Source: J095 sp964517605 (GTDB lineage Bacteria > Chloroflexota > Anaerolineae > 4572-78 > J111). From it: a stretch of 64,000 nucleotides of DNA. The translations under genes were made by a program, and so were the position numbers. Position 1 is the first letter of the stretch. Each line of letters starts with the position of its first letter. The DNA lies in NCBI GenBank assembly GCA_964517605.1, contig CAZFCE010000019.1, forward strand, positions 1 to 64,000, in the 5' to 3' direction. The notes under the pieces are model-generated. The model was not told the origin of the DNA and did not search any database. It saw only the letters and a program-made list of their open reading frames with translations. Shown here in pieces: positions 8,311-16,886 of this stretch.

Positions 8311-8829
8311 ATGAGCAACACCACCGTAACTCGAATAACCGCCGGACGGGTAGTGGCCGATTTTTTCACCGCCAGTTACCGGTTATCCGCCAGTATTGTT
8401 GTGTACAAACGCCGCCTAGTAGATGTGTTGAGCGACCAGATTACCGATTATCTGGATTTGGTGGATATTTACGTGTCGCGGATTAACAGCCCCGGCGATA
8501 TTGTGGCCACTTACCCCAAAGGTTCGCTGGTAAAAAACGAAATTAACTTTATTTTGCTATCCAGTGAAGTTGAAGGCGTTTCCAAAGAACGGTTTTACAC
8601 CTCGCGTGAAAATATGTCCGTATTTCTGTCGATTCCATCGTTTGAAATTACCGGAGAAATTCAGTGGGGTCGCGTTGAACTCGATGTGAAAAAACTCCTC
8701 ACCGCCGATCCCCAAAAATTCCTGCCGGTGCTCGATGTAAAAGCCACCAACTCATTCTATCCGCAGGTTACATTCCAGGGGCCATTGGCGCTGGTTAACA
8801 AAACCAAAATCCAGGTTTTGTGTTCCTAA
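8311..8829 (+). CDS. Conserved-looking protein of unknown function
   Basis: A 172-aa soluble protein, mixed alpha/beta, with no signal peptide or motif recognised. The N-terminal half predicts strands and a helix around RLVDVLSDQITDYLDLVDIY. AAAGGA lies 13 bases before the ATG. It sits 63 bases before a receiver-TadZ fusion on the same strand and may share its transcript. Function not assigned. Confidence 0.7.
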   Translation: MSNTTVTRITAGRVVADFFTASYRLSASIVVYKRRLVDVLSDQITDYLDLVDIYVSRINSPGDIVATYPKGSLVKNEINFILLSSEVEGVSKERFYTSRENMSVFLSIPSFEITGEIQWGRVELDVKKLLTADPQKFLPVLDVKATNSFYPQVTFQGPLALVNKTKIQVLCS

Positions 8830-8892
8830 TAAACACCCTGGCGCAGGAAGGAGCACGCTCGGCCTCGCAAAAACCGCGCGTAAAAAACGTTT

Positions 8893-10035
8893 ATGCCCAC
8901 CATACTGGTAATTGACGACGACAAAGACATCCAACGGCTGCTGGAATTTGCGCTCAAGAGAGTTGGCTATACCGTTGAAGCCGCCTACGATGGCCAGCAG
9001 GGGTTGACTTACGCCGAAGCCTACCGCCCCGATTTAATCATTTGCGATGTAATGATGCCCAAAATGACCGGTTACGAATTTTGCCGGCAAGCCCGCACTA
9101 AAGCGGAGCTAAAAAAAACCCCCATCATTGTTTTTTCAGCCCGTTTTCAACCCATAGACAAGCAAACCGCCCTTGATGCCGGGGCCACCGATTACCTCTC
9201 AAAATCTACCGCGCCGGATGTATTGATTAAACGGATTGTGGAGTTGCTGCCCCAAAACGCCGCCGCCAAACCCAGCCAGGGAATGGTGGGCGTGTTCAGC
9301 TTGCGGGGCGGGGTGGGCGTTTCTAGCCTGGCCGTGAACCTGGCCATTGCCCTGGCTCTTAAAGAGAAAAGTGCCACCACATTAATTGACCTGGCCACGT
9401 TGAGCGGCCACGCCGCGTTGATGTTGGGCGTGCGCCCAACCAGCAACGCGGCCAAGCTGCTGGCCGCCGGCGAGGATGGCCTGGGGCCGCAAACCATCAA
9501 AAATTATCTAATTCAGCACTCCAGCGGTGTGCAACTGCTGGCTTCGCCGTTAAGTTTTTCCGAGCAACTAACCCCCAACAACCCCGGCGTGCTGCGCCTG
9601 TTGAGCGCCATCAAAGCTGGTTTCCCCCTCAGCGTGTTGGATTTTCCCCATTTGCTGGAACCGCACTTTTCGCCGGCGCTGCAACTGCTGGACAAAATTC
9701 TGCTGGTTATCTCGCCGGATATGCCGGCGGTGCAATCCACCGCGATTGCGCTGCAAAGCCTGCTGAGTTTGGGCATGGCCGACAATAAAATCAATTTGGT
9801 GGTGAATCAGGTTATGCAATACAACATGCTGCCGCTTGAGGTTATCCAAAAAACCATCAAACGCCCCATTGCCGCCGCCATTCCCTTTGACCCCAACATG
9901 ATCAAAGCCGTAAACGCCAGCCAACCACTGATATTAAGCCAACCGCAATCACCGGCAGCCCAGGCCATCGGCCAACTGGCCGGCAAAATATTCGCTGCCG
10001 CGCCGGTCAACCAGACTCCGGGCATCATTGATTAA
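8893..10035 (+). CDS. Receiver domain fused to TadZ/CpaE-like P-loop domain
   Basis: A 380-aa protein. Residues 1-120 form a CheY-like receiver with the acidic pocket D8-D10, phospho-acceptor D52 (ICDVMMP) and conserved K104. Residues about 130-365 form a MinD/ParA-like domain. Its P-loop reads SLRGGVGVSSLA (136-147), where both the signature lysine and the Walker lysine of the deviant Walker A are replaced (R138, V143). This resembles TadZ/CpaE, which localise type IVc (Tad) pilus machines and are often poor ATPases. No tad genes are in the window. The role as a polar localisation or signalling factor is inference. Confidence 0.85.
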   Translation: MPTILVIDDDKDIQRLLEFALKRVGYTVEAAYDGQQGLTYAEAYRPDLIICDVMMPKMTGYEFCRQARTKAELKKTPIIVFSARFQPIDKQTALDAGATDYLSKSTAPDVLIKRIVELLPQNAAAKPSQGMVGVFSLRGGVGVSSLAVNLAIALALKEKSATTLIDLATLSGHAALMLGVRPTSNAAKLLAAGEDGLGPQTIKNYLIQHSSGVQLLASPLSFSEQLTPNNPGVLRLLSAIKAGFPLSVLDFPHLLEPHFSPALQLLDKILLVISPDMPAVQSTAIALQSLLSLGMADNKINLVVNQVMQYNMLPLEVIQKTIKRPIAAAIPFDPNMIKAVNASQPLILSQPQSPAAQAIGQLAGKIFAAAPVNQTPGIID

Positions 10036-10083
10036 ACTGGCCGTTGTTGGCAACGGCGCAACACCCAACCGAGGTTAATTTAA

Positions 10084-10554
10084 ATGCGCAGATTATTTGA
10101 CCAAGCCAAATATATGGCCATCATTGGCGTTATTTCCCTGTTGCTGGCAGCGGTGGCGGCATTTGGCTGGGGCGCCATGAAAACCGTGAGCGTAATTGTA
10201 AATATTGTTGCCAGTTACGGCCAGGACCCCAAAATTGCGGTAGAACTGATCAAACTGGTGGACACTTTTCTCATTGCCACGGCGTTGTTTATTTTTTCGG
10301 CCAGCATGTACGAGCTGTTTATCAACAAACTCACGCTGCCCGGCTGGATGCTGGCGCACAATCTTGATGAACTCAAAAGCAAACTGGGCAGCGTGATTGT
10401 TTTGGTGATGGCGGTTAAATTTTTAGAACGCCTGGTAGATTGGCAGGACCCCGCCGGCACGCTGTTGTTTGGCATTGCGGTAACTATTGTTTCGGCAACG
10501 CTGATTATGCTGGGCTATTTTGGCAAAAAAGATCACTCACCGGATGGCGATTGA
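10084..10554 (+). CDS. UPF0114 (YqhA) family membrane protein
   Basis: A 156-aa integral membrane protein with about four hydrophobic segments (12-34, 60-80, 100-120 and 128-148) and the family motif DTFLIATALFIFSASMYELF. The biochemical role of the family is unknown. GAGG lies about 10 bases before the ATG. Its 3' end overlaps the convergent HD-domain gene by 22 bp (10533-10554). Confidence 0.85.
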   Translation: MRRLFDQAKYMAIIGVISLLLAAVAAFGWGAMKTVSVIVNIVASYGQDPKIAVELIKLVDTFLIATALFIFSASMYELFINKLTLPGWMLAHNLDELKSKLGSVIVLVMAVKFLERLVDWQDPAGTLLFGIAVTIVSATLIMLGYFGKKDHSPDGD

Positions 10555-11117
10555 CCGGCCAGCCCCAACTCGGCGGCGGCGGCTTGCATGCCGGCCAGCA
10601 CCAGCCCAATATGCTCATCCAGCGGGATGCCCAACGCCGCCGTGCCGGCCTCAACTTCCTCGCGGTTAACGCCGGGCGCAAAGGCTTTAGCCGACCACTT
10701 CTTTTTAATTGATTTCACTTCCACTTCACGAATATCCTTAGACGGGCGCACCAGCGCCACCGCCGCAATCAGGCCGGTCAACTCGTCAACCGCGTACAGC
10801 GTTTTCTCCAGCCGGGTTTCGCGCTCCACGCCGGTCACTTCGGTGGCGTGCGATAAAATAGCCCGCACAATTTCCTCATCAACACCATGCGCCCGCAAAA
10901 TGGGAGCGCCGGCGTTGGGATGCCCCGCCGCCGACACGTCGGGATTACGGTCATAATCAAAATCGTGGAGCAGGCCCACCAGCCCCCAACGCTCCTCATC
11001 CTCGCCAAAATAACGGGCGTAGGCGCGCATCGCCGCTTCAACGGCCAGCATGTGCCGCCGCAAATGCGGGCTTGCGGTGTATTCACAAACCAGTTGCCAG
11101 GCTTCGGCTCGATTCAT
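10533..11117 (-). CDS. HD-domain phosphohydrolase
   Basis: A 194-aa HD-superfamily protein: an early His (LRRHMLAVEAAM), the HD pair in GLLHDFDYD, a later GHP and an AILSHA motif, followed by a YAVDELTGLI helix. These residues fit divalent-metal binding in the HDIG-type family that hydrolyses phosphate esters; the substrate is unknown. The ATG at 11117 is chosen because GGAGG (complement of 11126-11130) lies 8 bases before it. The longer frame from 11132 would start on a TTG overlapping that site. It is convergent with the UPF0114 gene and not part of the GT operon. Confidence 0.88.
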   Translation of the reverse strand: MNRAEAWQLVCEYTASPHLRRHMLAVEAAMRAYARYFGEDEERWGLVGLLHDFDYDRNPDVSAAGHPNAGAPILRAHGVDEEIVRAILSHATEVTGVERETRLEKTLYAVDELTGLIAAVALVRPSKDIREVEVKSIKKKWSAKAFAPGVNREEVEAGTAALGIPLDEHIGLVLAGMQAAAAELGLAGQSPSGE

Positions 11118-11190
11118 TGGTAAATCCTCCAATTTTTCAGGTAATATTTTTAACCCCGGTTTTAGTCGGAGTATGAATTCAAAATTTTAA

Positions 11191-13806
11191 TTATTGACCG
11201 CACTTTTCGCACACTACCCGCACCGATTGAAGTAAAATTTGTTTAACCGGTTGGTCATTGGCGCTAATTGCCAAAGCCAGCGTAAATTCTCCCGCTGGCA
11301 CATCTGCTGCCGGCAGTATCGAAAGCAGGCTGTACACCATTTCATCAGGCGGCCACTTTTGAGTTGGATAAAAAGAATTTAGCGGCTCAACCGGCGATGA
11401 CCACCGGCTGACTCCATTAGCGTCAAGTAATTGCAGACTAATTTGAAGGTTCTGGGGCAATACATCGGTAGCCCGCCAGTACAACTCCAGATCAAACAGT
11501 TGATTAGCTTCAACCTGTGGCTGCCGGTTACGATACCCAACCAATTGTAGCAAACCGGCATTGTCTGCTACTGGCTTGCTATCAATTGGCAATTGTTGCG
11601 CCGGTAATCCCCGCCGAACCGAGACTGTTTTGGGGTTATCCTGCAAGTTAAACAACACCGCATGCACCGGGTCGCGCTGACCTTCGGGATAAAACCCAAT
11701 AAATACCGTATAATCTCCGGGAGGCATTCCAACGGGAACGGTAATCTGCCCTGATTCGGCAATTATTTGGCCTGGTTGCCATTGTTCCGGGTTGGGAACA
11801 GAAGACTTGGGCTTGGTAGTGGTTTCAACCCAAATTCGACCATCCGGGCCAACCAACCACAAAAAGAATGGCTCACGGGCCGATTTACCCAGATATTCCC
11901 ACCACAAATCAAAATCAAGTCTGTTACCAGGTTGCAACACCGGGTGATCCGGGTTTACGCCGGGAGTGGTATATTCCCAGCCAAGCAGCTCAGCCAGGTC
12001 TGGATACCGCTGATACTGCAAATAATGATCCAACCCAATACTGCGATAAATCCAGACATAGGGCGTTGAGTCCAAATAGATGACCTTATCAAGTGGGAGG
12101 TTGTCAACAAAATTAAAAAACTCCCCATCAGGCAGATTACGTTGGCGTTGATTTATATAAACCACCACATAATCACCGGCCAGAACGTTGCCTTTTTGCT
12201 GAAAATAATCCACAGTTTGCCCTTTAAAGAAGGGCGCAAAAACCGAAGCGCCATACCATGAAGCAACTTTTAACTTTTTAGCCATTGGTTTTTGGTTAAG
12301 ATACTCCGCAGCCTGATCTAACCCTTCACCCCAACCTACGGTTATGGTTGATGACGCTTTTGAAAGGCCGCCGAACAGCGGATTAAAATATGTAAAATAA
12401 TATGGAAAGCTACGAAGCGCCAAATAACCATGAAGCGCCATCGTTGCCGCCAAAACCAACGGCAAAACAGGTGGATTGCGTCTAAACCCAACCACTCGCC
12501 CGGCTAACTGCTTCCAACCAATGGCCGCCATAATGCTAAAAAACGGATAGGCTGGCAACAGATACCGATCTTGTTTGGTGCCGCCAAAAGACATAAATAC
12601 AATAAATGAAATTACAAACAATAACGAAAGAAAAAACAACTGCTCAACCGGGGCCACCTCTGGCAAGTAGCCGAGTTTACAACGCAATTTTTGCCAGTGG
12701 TTCGGAGGCAGCGAGTTTGATGCCGGTGGATTACCAAGATAGACGGCTATGGCAAGCAGCACTCCTAACAATACCAGGGGTGTGGTACGCAGCAACCAAC
12801 TTGTTGGGTAAAAGAGCAGGCCGGGATTGTGAGAAATATCGCCCAGAAAAAAATTACCCCGTTCATGTCCACCAGCGGCATAAGTAAACACGATACTCAA
12901 TAAAAAATAGAGCGCCTGCTTGGGAATAACCCACATGGCTGGCCAGAACAGCACAAAAGATAAACAGGCCGCGCCAAACCAACTTAACCCATCGGCGAGT
13001 GTTATCAGCACGGGCCTGATCGAAAGCCGGTTGGTTGCCAGCCACTGTCCAAGCAAATACCAACCGCCTAAAATAGCCACAAACGGCGCTAAAAACAACG
13101 CCGGGCTTTTGGCGAGCGCCCCCGCCCCGGCCAAAAATCCAGACAACAACAACCAGCGCCGCGAACCATTTTGGCCCCAATAATAAAAAACGGCTAATAA
13201 AGAAAATGTAGTAAATACCGTCTCCAGAGCATCGTTGTGCAGTACCCGCGCCAAAGCAATTTCAAAGGGTGAAACTGCGGTAAATAGCGCAGCCAGGAGC
13301 GCTATGCCGTAACCGTGCGGGTACAAGAAACGATACAAAACTAAAAATAATAAGGCAACGGCAGCAGCCGAGAGTAAAACGGTGGGAAATCTCACCCAGG
13401 GGATGATTGTCTTGTCAACGGGGTCAACCGGCAGCGTGCTAACAAACTCAAAGAGCGACCGGGAATCAGGGAATACGCTATGATACAGCCATAACCCTAA
13501 ACTACCACTCCACGTTGTAATTACACCGGGATTGCCCGACCGAACCGTACAAGCCAGCCCATGTTCCGGTTCAACTACCGCTTCCGAGCGATGTTCGGTT
13601 GCCTCCGGGCAGGCAAAATTACTACTCAGCAGTCCACCCAGAAAATATTTTGAGCTTTCAACCCAGAATCTTTCATCTGTTGTAAAATATTGGCCCAACC
13701 CAAACATTCTGATGGTGATCGCCACCACAAAAACCAATACAGTTGACAAGATAACAACGTGACGCGAAATGGAACGATACGGCAACGACAATGATTTTAA
13801 AGTCAT
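11191..13806 (-). CDS. GT39/PMT-like membrane glycosyltransferase with two beta domains
   Basis: An 871-aa protein and last gene of the leftmost GT block. Membrane segments cover about 15-460. The first extracytoplasmic loop carries the Asp-Glu pair (YFTTDERFW) typical of GT-C enzymes that take sugars from polyprenyl phosphates. After the last membrane helix comes the YYFTYFNPLFGG stretch common in PMT_2 proteins and then an external alpha/beta region. Two beta-sandwich modules follow (about 605-740 and 750-871); the end, VCEKCGQ, is unusual. It is visibly more AT-rich than its neighbours, so perhaps a later acquisition. It overlaps the upstream gene by 4 bp. Acceptor and sugar are unknown. 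Confidence 0.82.
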   Translation of the reverse strand: MTLKSLSLPYRSISRHVVILSTVLVFVVAITIRMFGLGQYFTTDERFWVESSKYFLGGLLSSNFACPEATEHRSEAVVEPEHGLACTVRSGNPGVITTWSGSLGLWLYHSVFPDSRSLFEFVSTLPVDPVDKTIIPWVRFPTVLLSAAAVALLFLVLYRFLYPHGYGIALLAALFTAVSPFEIALARVLHNDALETVFTTFSLLAVFYYWGQNGSRRWLLLSGFLAGAGALAKSPALFLAPFVAILGGWYLLGQWLATNRLSIRPVLITLADGLSWFGAACLSFVLFWPAMWVIPKQALYFLLSIVFTYAAGGHERGNFFLGDISHNPGLLFYPTSWLLRTTPLVLLGVLLAIAVYLGNPPASNSLPPNHWQKLRCKLGYLPEVAPVEQLFFLSLLFVISFIVFMSFGGTKQDRYLLPAYPFFSIMAAIGWKQLAGRVVGFRRNPPVLPLVLAATMALHGYLALRSFPYYFTYFNPLFGGLSKASSTITVGWGEGLDQAAEYLNQKPMAKKLKVASWYGASVFAPFFKGQTVDYFQQKGNVLAGDYVVVYINQRQRNLPDGEFFNFVDNLPLDKVIYLDSTPYVWIYRSIGLDHYLQYQRYPDLAELLGWEYTTPGVNPDHPVLQPGNRLDFDLWWEYLGKSAREPFFLWLVGPDGRIWVETTTKPKSSVPNPEQWQPGQIIAESGQITVPVGMPPGDYTVFIGFYPEGQRDPVHAVLFNLQDNPKTVSVRRGLPAQQLPIDSKPVADNAGLLQLVGYRNRQPQVEANQLFDLELYWRATDVLPQNLQISLQLLDANGVSRWSSPVEPLNSFYPTQKWPPDEMVYSLLSILPAADVPAGEFTLALAISANDQPVKQILLQSVRVVCEKCGQ

Positions 13807-16800
13807 CGAGGTAATTTTAACTCCAAAAGCTTGACTGAATTATCCGGCGAACCAGCTACCGGCAACCGCTGCCCGCTGGCAAGTTCGTACATGCCCGCCA
13901 CCAATGTATACTTACCGGGTGGCAAATCCGCCGGTAACGGCAAGGTGATGGCGTCCGGCACAATCTCGCCGGCGCTCCACACCGAGGTAGGATAATCACC
14001 GTTGATGGGGGGACGGTCAATCTGGGCCACCGTAGCGCCAGCGGCGGAACGCAGGTGAACAAATACGGTGTAATCGGCCGGTGGCGCGGCTAACGCCTGC
14101 CAGTATAGTTTTAACTGTACCGATTGGCCAGCCCGGGTGACGGCATCAACCCCCAGCAGCCGAACCGAATCTCCCAATTGAATATTAAGCGGGTTATCCG
14201 GCGTAGCGTGGGCTACTACCACCCCCGGCGGCGGGCCACCAATTTTTACCGGCCCAATAGTGAGGCTGGTTTGGCCAGTGGGTTGGCCGTTTTGCAACAA
14301 TGGCAACGATTGCGCTTGTTGGCCAATCTTTTGATACCAGCCAAAATTTAGCCAATACACCCCCGGCGGTGTGGCGGGATTAACCGGCAGGGCAAACCCG
14401 TCCTCTACTACTTCGTTTTCCAGCCAGTAATCGGTGGGATAACCGTCCTGCGGTAATCGTTCTGCGCTGCCCCACGCCCGGCCCGCCCGGTCAAGCAATT
14501 TGGCAAAAATAGTGTAACTTTGATCGGTGGTACGCAATCCTTGCCATACCAAAGTTACCGGCACTGGCTCCCCCGCTGTTAATATCCGCGCTGGCAGATT
14601 GTACCCCAACAGCCCAATTTGGTTGGCAAAATTAGCCGTCAAGGGGTGAGCCAATGGCGGAGGGGTGGTATGGCGAGGGCGTTCGTTTTTGATTGTCACG
14701 ATGGGGCCGGTTTCCTGAGAAGCCACCACCCGGTTATCGCGCCACACCTCGGCCCGCAGGCGGTAATCGCCGGGCAACCAGTCCGGCCCAACCGTAAAAA
14801 GACTAACACGCGGCGCAACCGGTTGCGCCGGATAAACCTGGCCATCTCCGGCTATCAGCAACCATTGCACCCGCTCGTGTTCGGACGGTTGGCCCTGCCA
14901 CACCACTGGAATGGCCATGCGGGGTAAATAAACAGGCAAGCCCAGCGTGTGGCGCTGGTCGGCTTGCCACAGCGAGACCCCAACCACCACGGTTCGGCCC
15001 TCAACCTGAAGCGGCAAGCGTATATCCGGCGGGGATGGCGTTACCGGTGGCGCGGTTACGGTGGCAATGGTAACGGTATTGGTATTGGTGTTTTCCACCG
15101 GCAACGGCCCCTGTTGGCCCACCAACTGCAACTTTACCTGATAATCACCCGGCGGCAAATCCACCAGCGGCAACCGCAACTCATCTCGAATGGTTTCCCA
15201 CCGCTCCCAAATGCGGGTGGGGTAACGACCATCAACCGGGTAAGTTAACCAATCCAAGTAAGTAACGCCGTCGCGTTCAAGCCGGATGCGGCGACGATAA
15301 TCCTCACCGGTATAAGAGGGGCTTTGCCAGTACAGGCGCAATCGCAAGGCGTTATCAGCGGGCAGGGTTTCGGTTTGGGCGGCAACCAAATGCAGGTGTT
15401 TGCCAAAAAATATATCCGACAAAGGCCCAACCGGGGACGCTGCCGCCGTGGTTTGCACCGGCAAATAAAACGATTTATACACCACAATTTCTTGAAAAAT
15501 TTGCATCAGGCTGGCAACGGCCAATAAAGTAACCGTTACCGCCGCTACCAACCGGCGCAAACCAACCGGTAGCCAGGCTTGCCAGCCCCACAACAGCATT
15601 ACCGGCAACACCGTGATAACGGCAAACAGCAAGTGACGCCCCTGCGCCGTTTGCGCCAATCGCCCCTGAACCATAAAACGGACAAACGGCAACACCAAAA
15701 AAATCAGCAAGTGCAGGCTGAACAAGCCAACCCAACCCCGGTTAACAGCAGAACGCCGCCAGTTTTGGCCCCACCCTACCAGCGCCAAGCCGCAAACCAG
15801 GCTAAATAATCCCGCCGCTACCCACCCCAGCGGATATACCGCCCCGACCGGCTCCTGCCAAAAGGTACGGAACATCTGCACCACCCAGCCCGATAGCGGC
15901 TCGGACACAATATCGGCTGATTTTACCTGCCCAATTTCGCCTTCGGTAAGGGTGAAAGCAATGTAATTAGAGGTGGTATCGCCACCACCGGCAATAATCG
16001 GCTGGAGCAACCCCATTACCGGCCCCAATTTTTCCACTTGATTAAAGTTGGCCGCCAAAAATAAAAACCACCAACCCGACGCCAGCAATGCCACCACCGC
16101 CACCAGCGCCGTTTGCCAGAACCACCTTCGCCACCCCCAGCCGCGCCGCCAGGCCAAATACCCCAACACCGCCACAGCTTCCAGCGGTAACGTTAAGGCC
16201 ACATATTTAGCCGTTATCGCCAACCCCAACAACACCCCCAGACCAATAAAATTGCGCGGGCGGACATCGCCTTTGATTATCCGCACCAATAACCAAAAGA
16301 AAAGGCCAACAACCAACGCCAGCAGCGACTCATAGGACAGGACGCTACTGTAAAAAATAAAAGCCGGCACAAAAGCGGTGATGGCAGCGGCCAGCAGCGC
16401 CAACCGATACCGGCCCGGAAAAAATTCCAGCGCCGTAAAAAAACTAACTCCGATAACACCCCACCCAATCACCAGCGACACCAGCCGCCCCAACCGCCAC
16501 AACAACACATCGCCCCGATAGGGCGGCAGTTCATCCTCGGTGTTGGCCAGCCGTTTGGTATCCAGCAACTCCCGCGCCAATTCGTAACGGGGCGATTCCC
16601 ACACAAATTTAAGCCGGGGGGGAGCATCGCTGTGGCTCCAGCCGACCAGCAGCGCGACCAGCGCGTGATACAATGGCGGCTGGTAGGATTTATACCCGGC
16701 TTCATCGCGCTCAGCCAGGGTGAGCGGCAAATGTCCGGTTTTGGCGATAAAACGGGCGTATTGAAAATGGGCAAGTTCATCGGCGGCTTGATGAAACGGC

Positions 16801-16886
16801 AGCCAAAAGGCATTGGCCAGCCCCAAAGCGGTGTAAAGTAAAATAACCAATCCCAATCGCCGATAGGCTTGTGAACGCGTTATCAT
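13803..16886 (-). CDS. GT39-like membrane glycosyltransferase, DELAH subtype, with several beta modules
   Basis: A 1027-aa protein. Residues 1-480 are membrane, with the DE pair D36-E37 in QAADELAHFQY, followed by the subtype signature of an AER segment and YKSYQPPLYHAL, which faces outside. The C-terminal half is extracytoplasmic and modular: a beta module at about 495-600, an Ig-like stretch about 610-720, and two full modules beginning near 759 (ANFANQIGLLGYNL) and 907 (DSVRLLGVDAV). Each full module ends with a PPGxYxLxxGxY hairpin. The modules resemble carbohydrate-binding jelly-rolls in strand pattern; that function is inference. The start and stop overlap the neighbours by 4 bp each, so it is the middle gene of a three-gene unit. 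Confidence 0.83.
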   Translation of the reverse strand: MITRSQAYRRLGLVILLYTALGLANAFWLPFHQAADELAHFQYARFIAKTGHLPLTLAERDEAGYKSYQPPLYHALVALLVGWSHSDAPPRLKFVWESPRYELARELLDTKRLANTEDELPPYRGDVLLWRLGRLVSLVIGWGVIGVSFFTALEFFPGRYRLALLAAAITAFVPAFIFYSSVLSYESLLALVVGLFFWLLVRIIKGDVRPRNFIGLGVLLGLAITAKYVALTLPLEAVAVLGYLAWRRGWGWRRWFWQTALVAVVALLASGWWFLFLAANFNQVEKLGPVMGLLQPIIAGGGDTTSNYIAFTLTEGEIGQVKSADIVSEPLSGWVVQMFRTFWQEPVGAVYPLGWVAAGLFSLVCGLALVGWGQNWRRSAVNRGWVGLFSLHLLIFLVLPFVRFMVQGRLAQTAQGRHLLFAVITVLPVMLLWGWQAWLPVGLRRLVAAVTVTLLAVASLMQIFQEIVVYKSFYLPVQTTAAASPVGPLSDIFFGKHLHLVAAQTETLPADNALRLRLYWQSPSYTGEDYRRRIRLERDGVTYLDWLTYPVDGRYPTRIWERWETIRDELRLPLVDLPPGDYQVKLQLVGQQGPLPVENTNTNTVTIATVTAPPVTPSPPDIRLPLQVEGRTVVVGVSLWQADQRHTLGLPVYLPRMAIPVVWQGQPSEHERVQWLLIAGDGQVYPAQPVAPRVSLFTVGPDWLPGDYRLRAEVWRDNRVVASQETGPIVTIKNERPRHTTPPPLAHPLTANFANQIGLLGYNLPARILTAGEPVPVTLVWQGLRTTDQSYTIFAKLLDRAGRAWGSAERLPQDGYPTDYWLENEVVEDGFALPVNPATPPGVYWLNFGWYQKIGQQAQSLPLLQNGQPTGQTSLTIGPVKIGGPPPGVVVAHATPDNPLNIQLGDSVRLLGVDAVTRAGQSVQLKLYWQALAAPPADYTVFVHLRSAAGATVAQIDRPPINGDYPTSVWSAGEIVPDAITLPLPADLPPGKYTLVAGMYELASGQRLPVAGSPDNSVKLLELKLPR

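Noticed and set aside
11118..11132. TTG start for the HD-domain gene
   Set aside because: The TTG overlaps the GGAGG site that serves the ATG at 11117, so translation should begin at the ATG. The same reasoning moved the start of the KAP gene to 55370.
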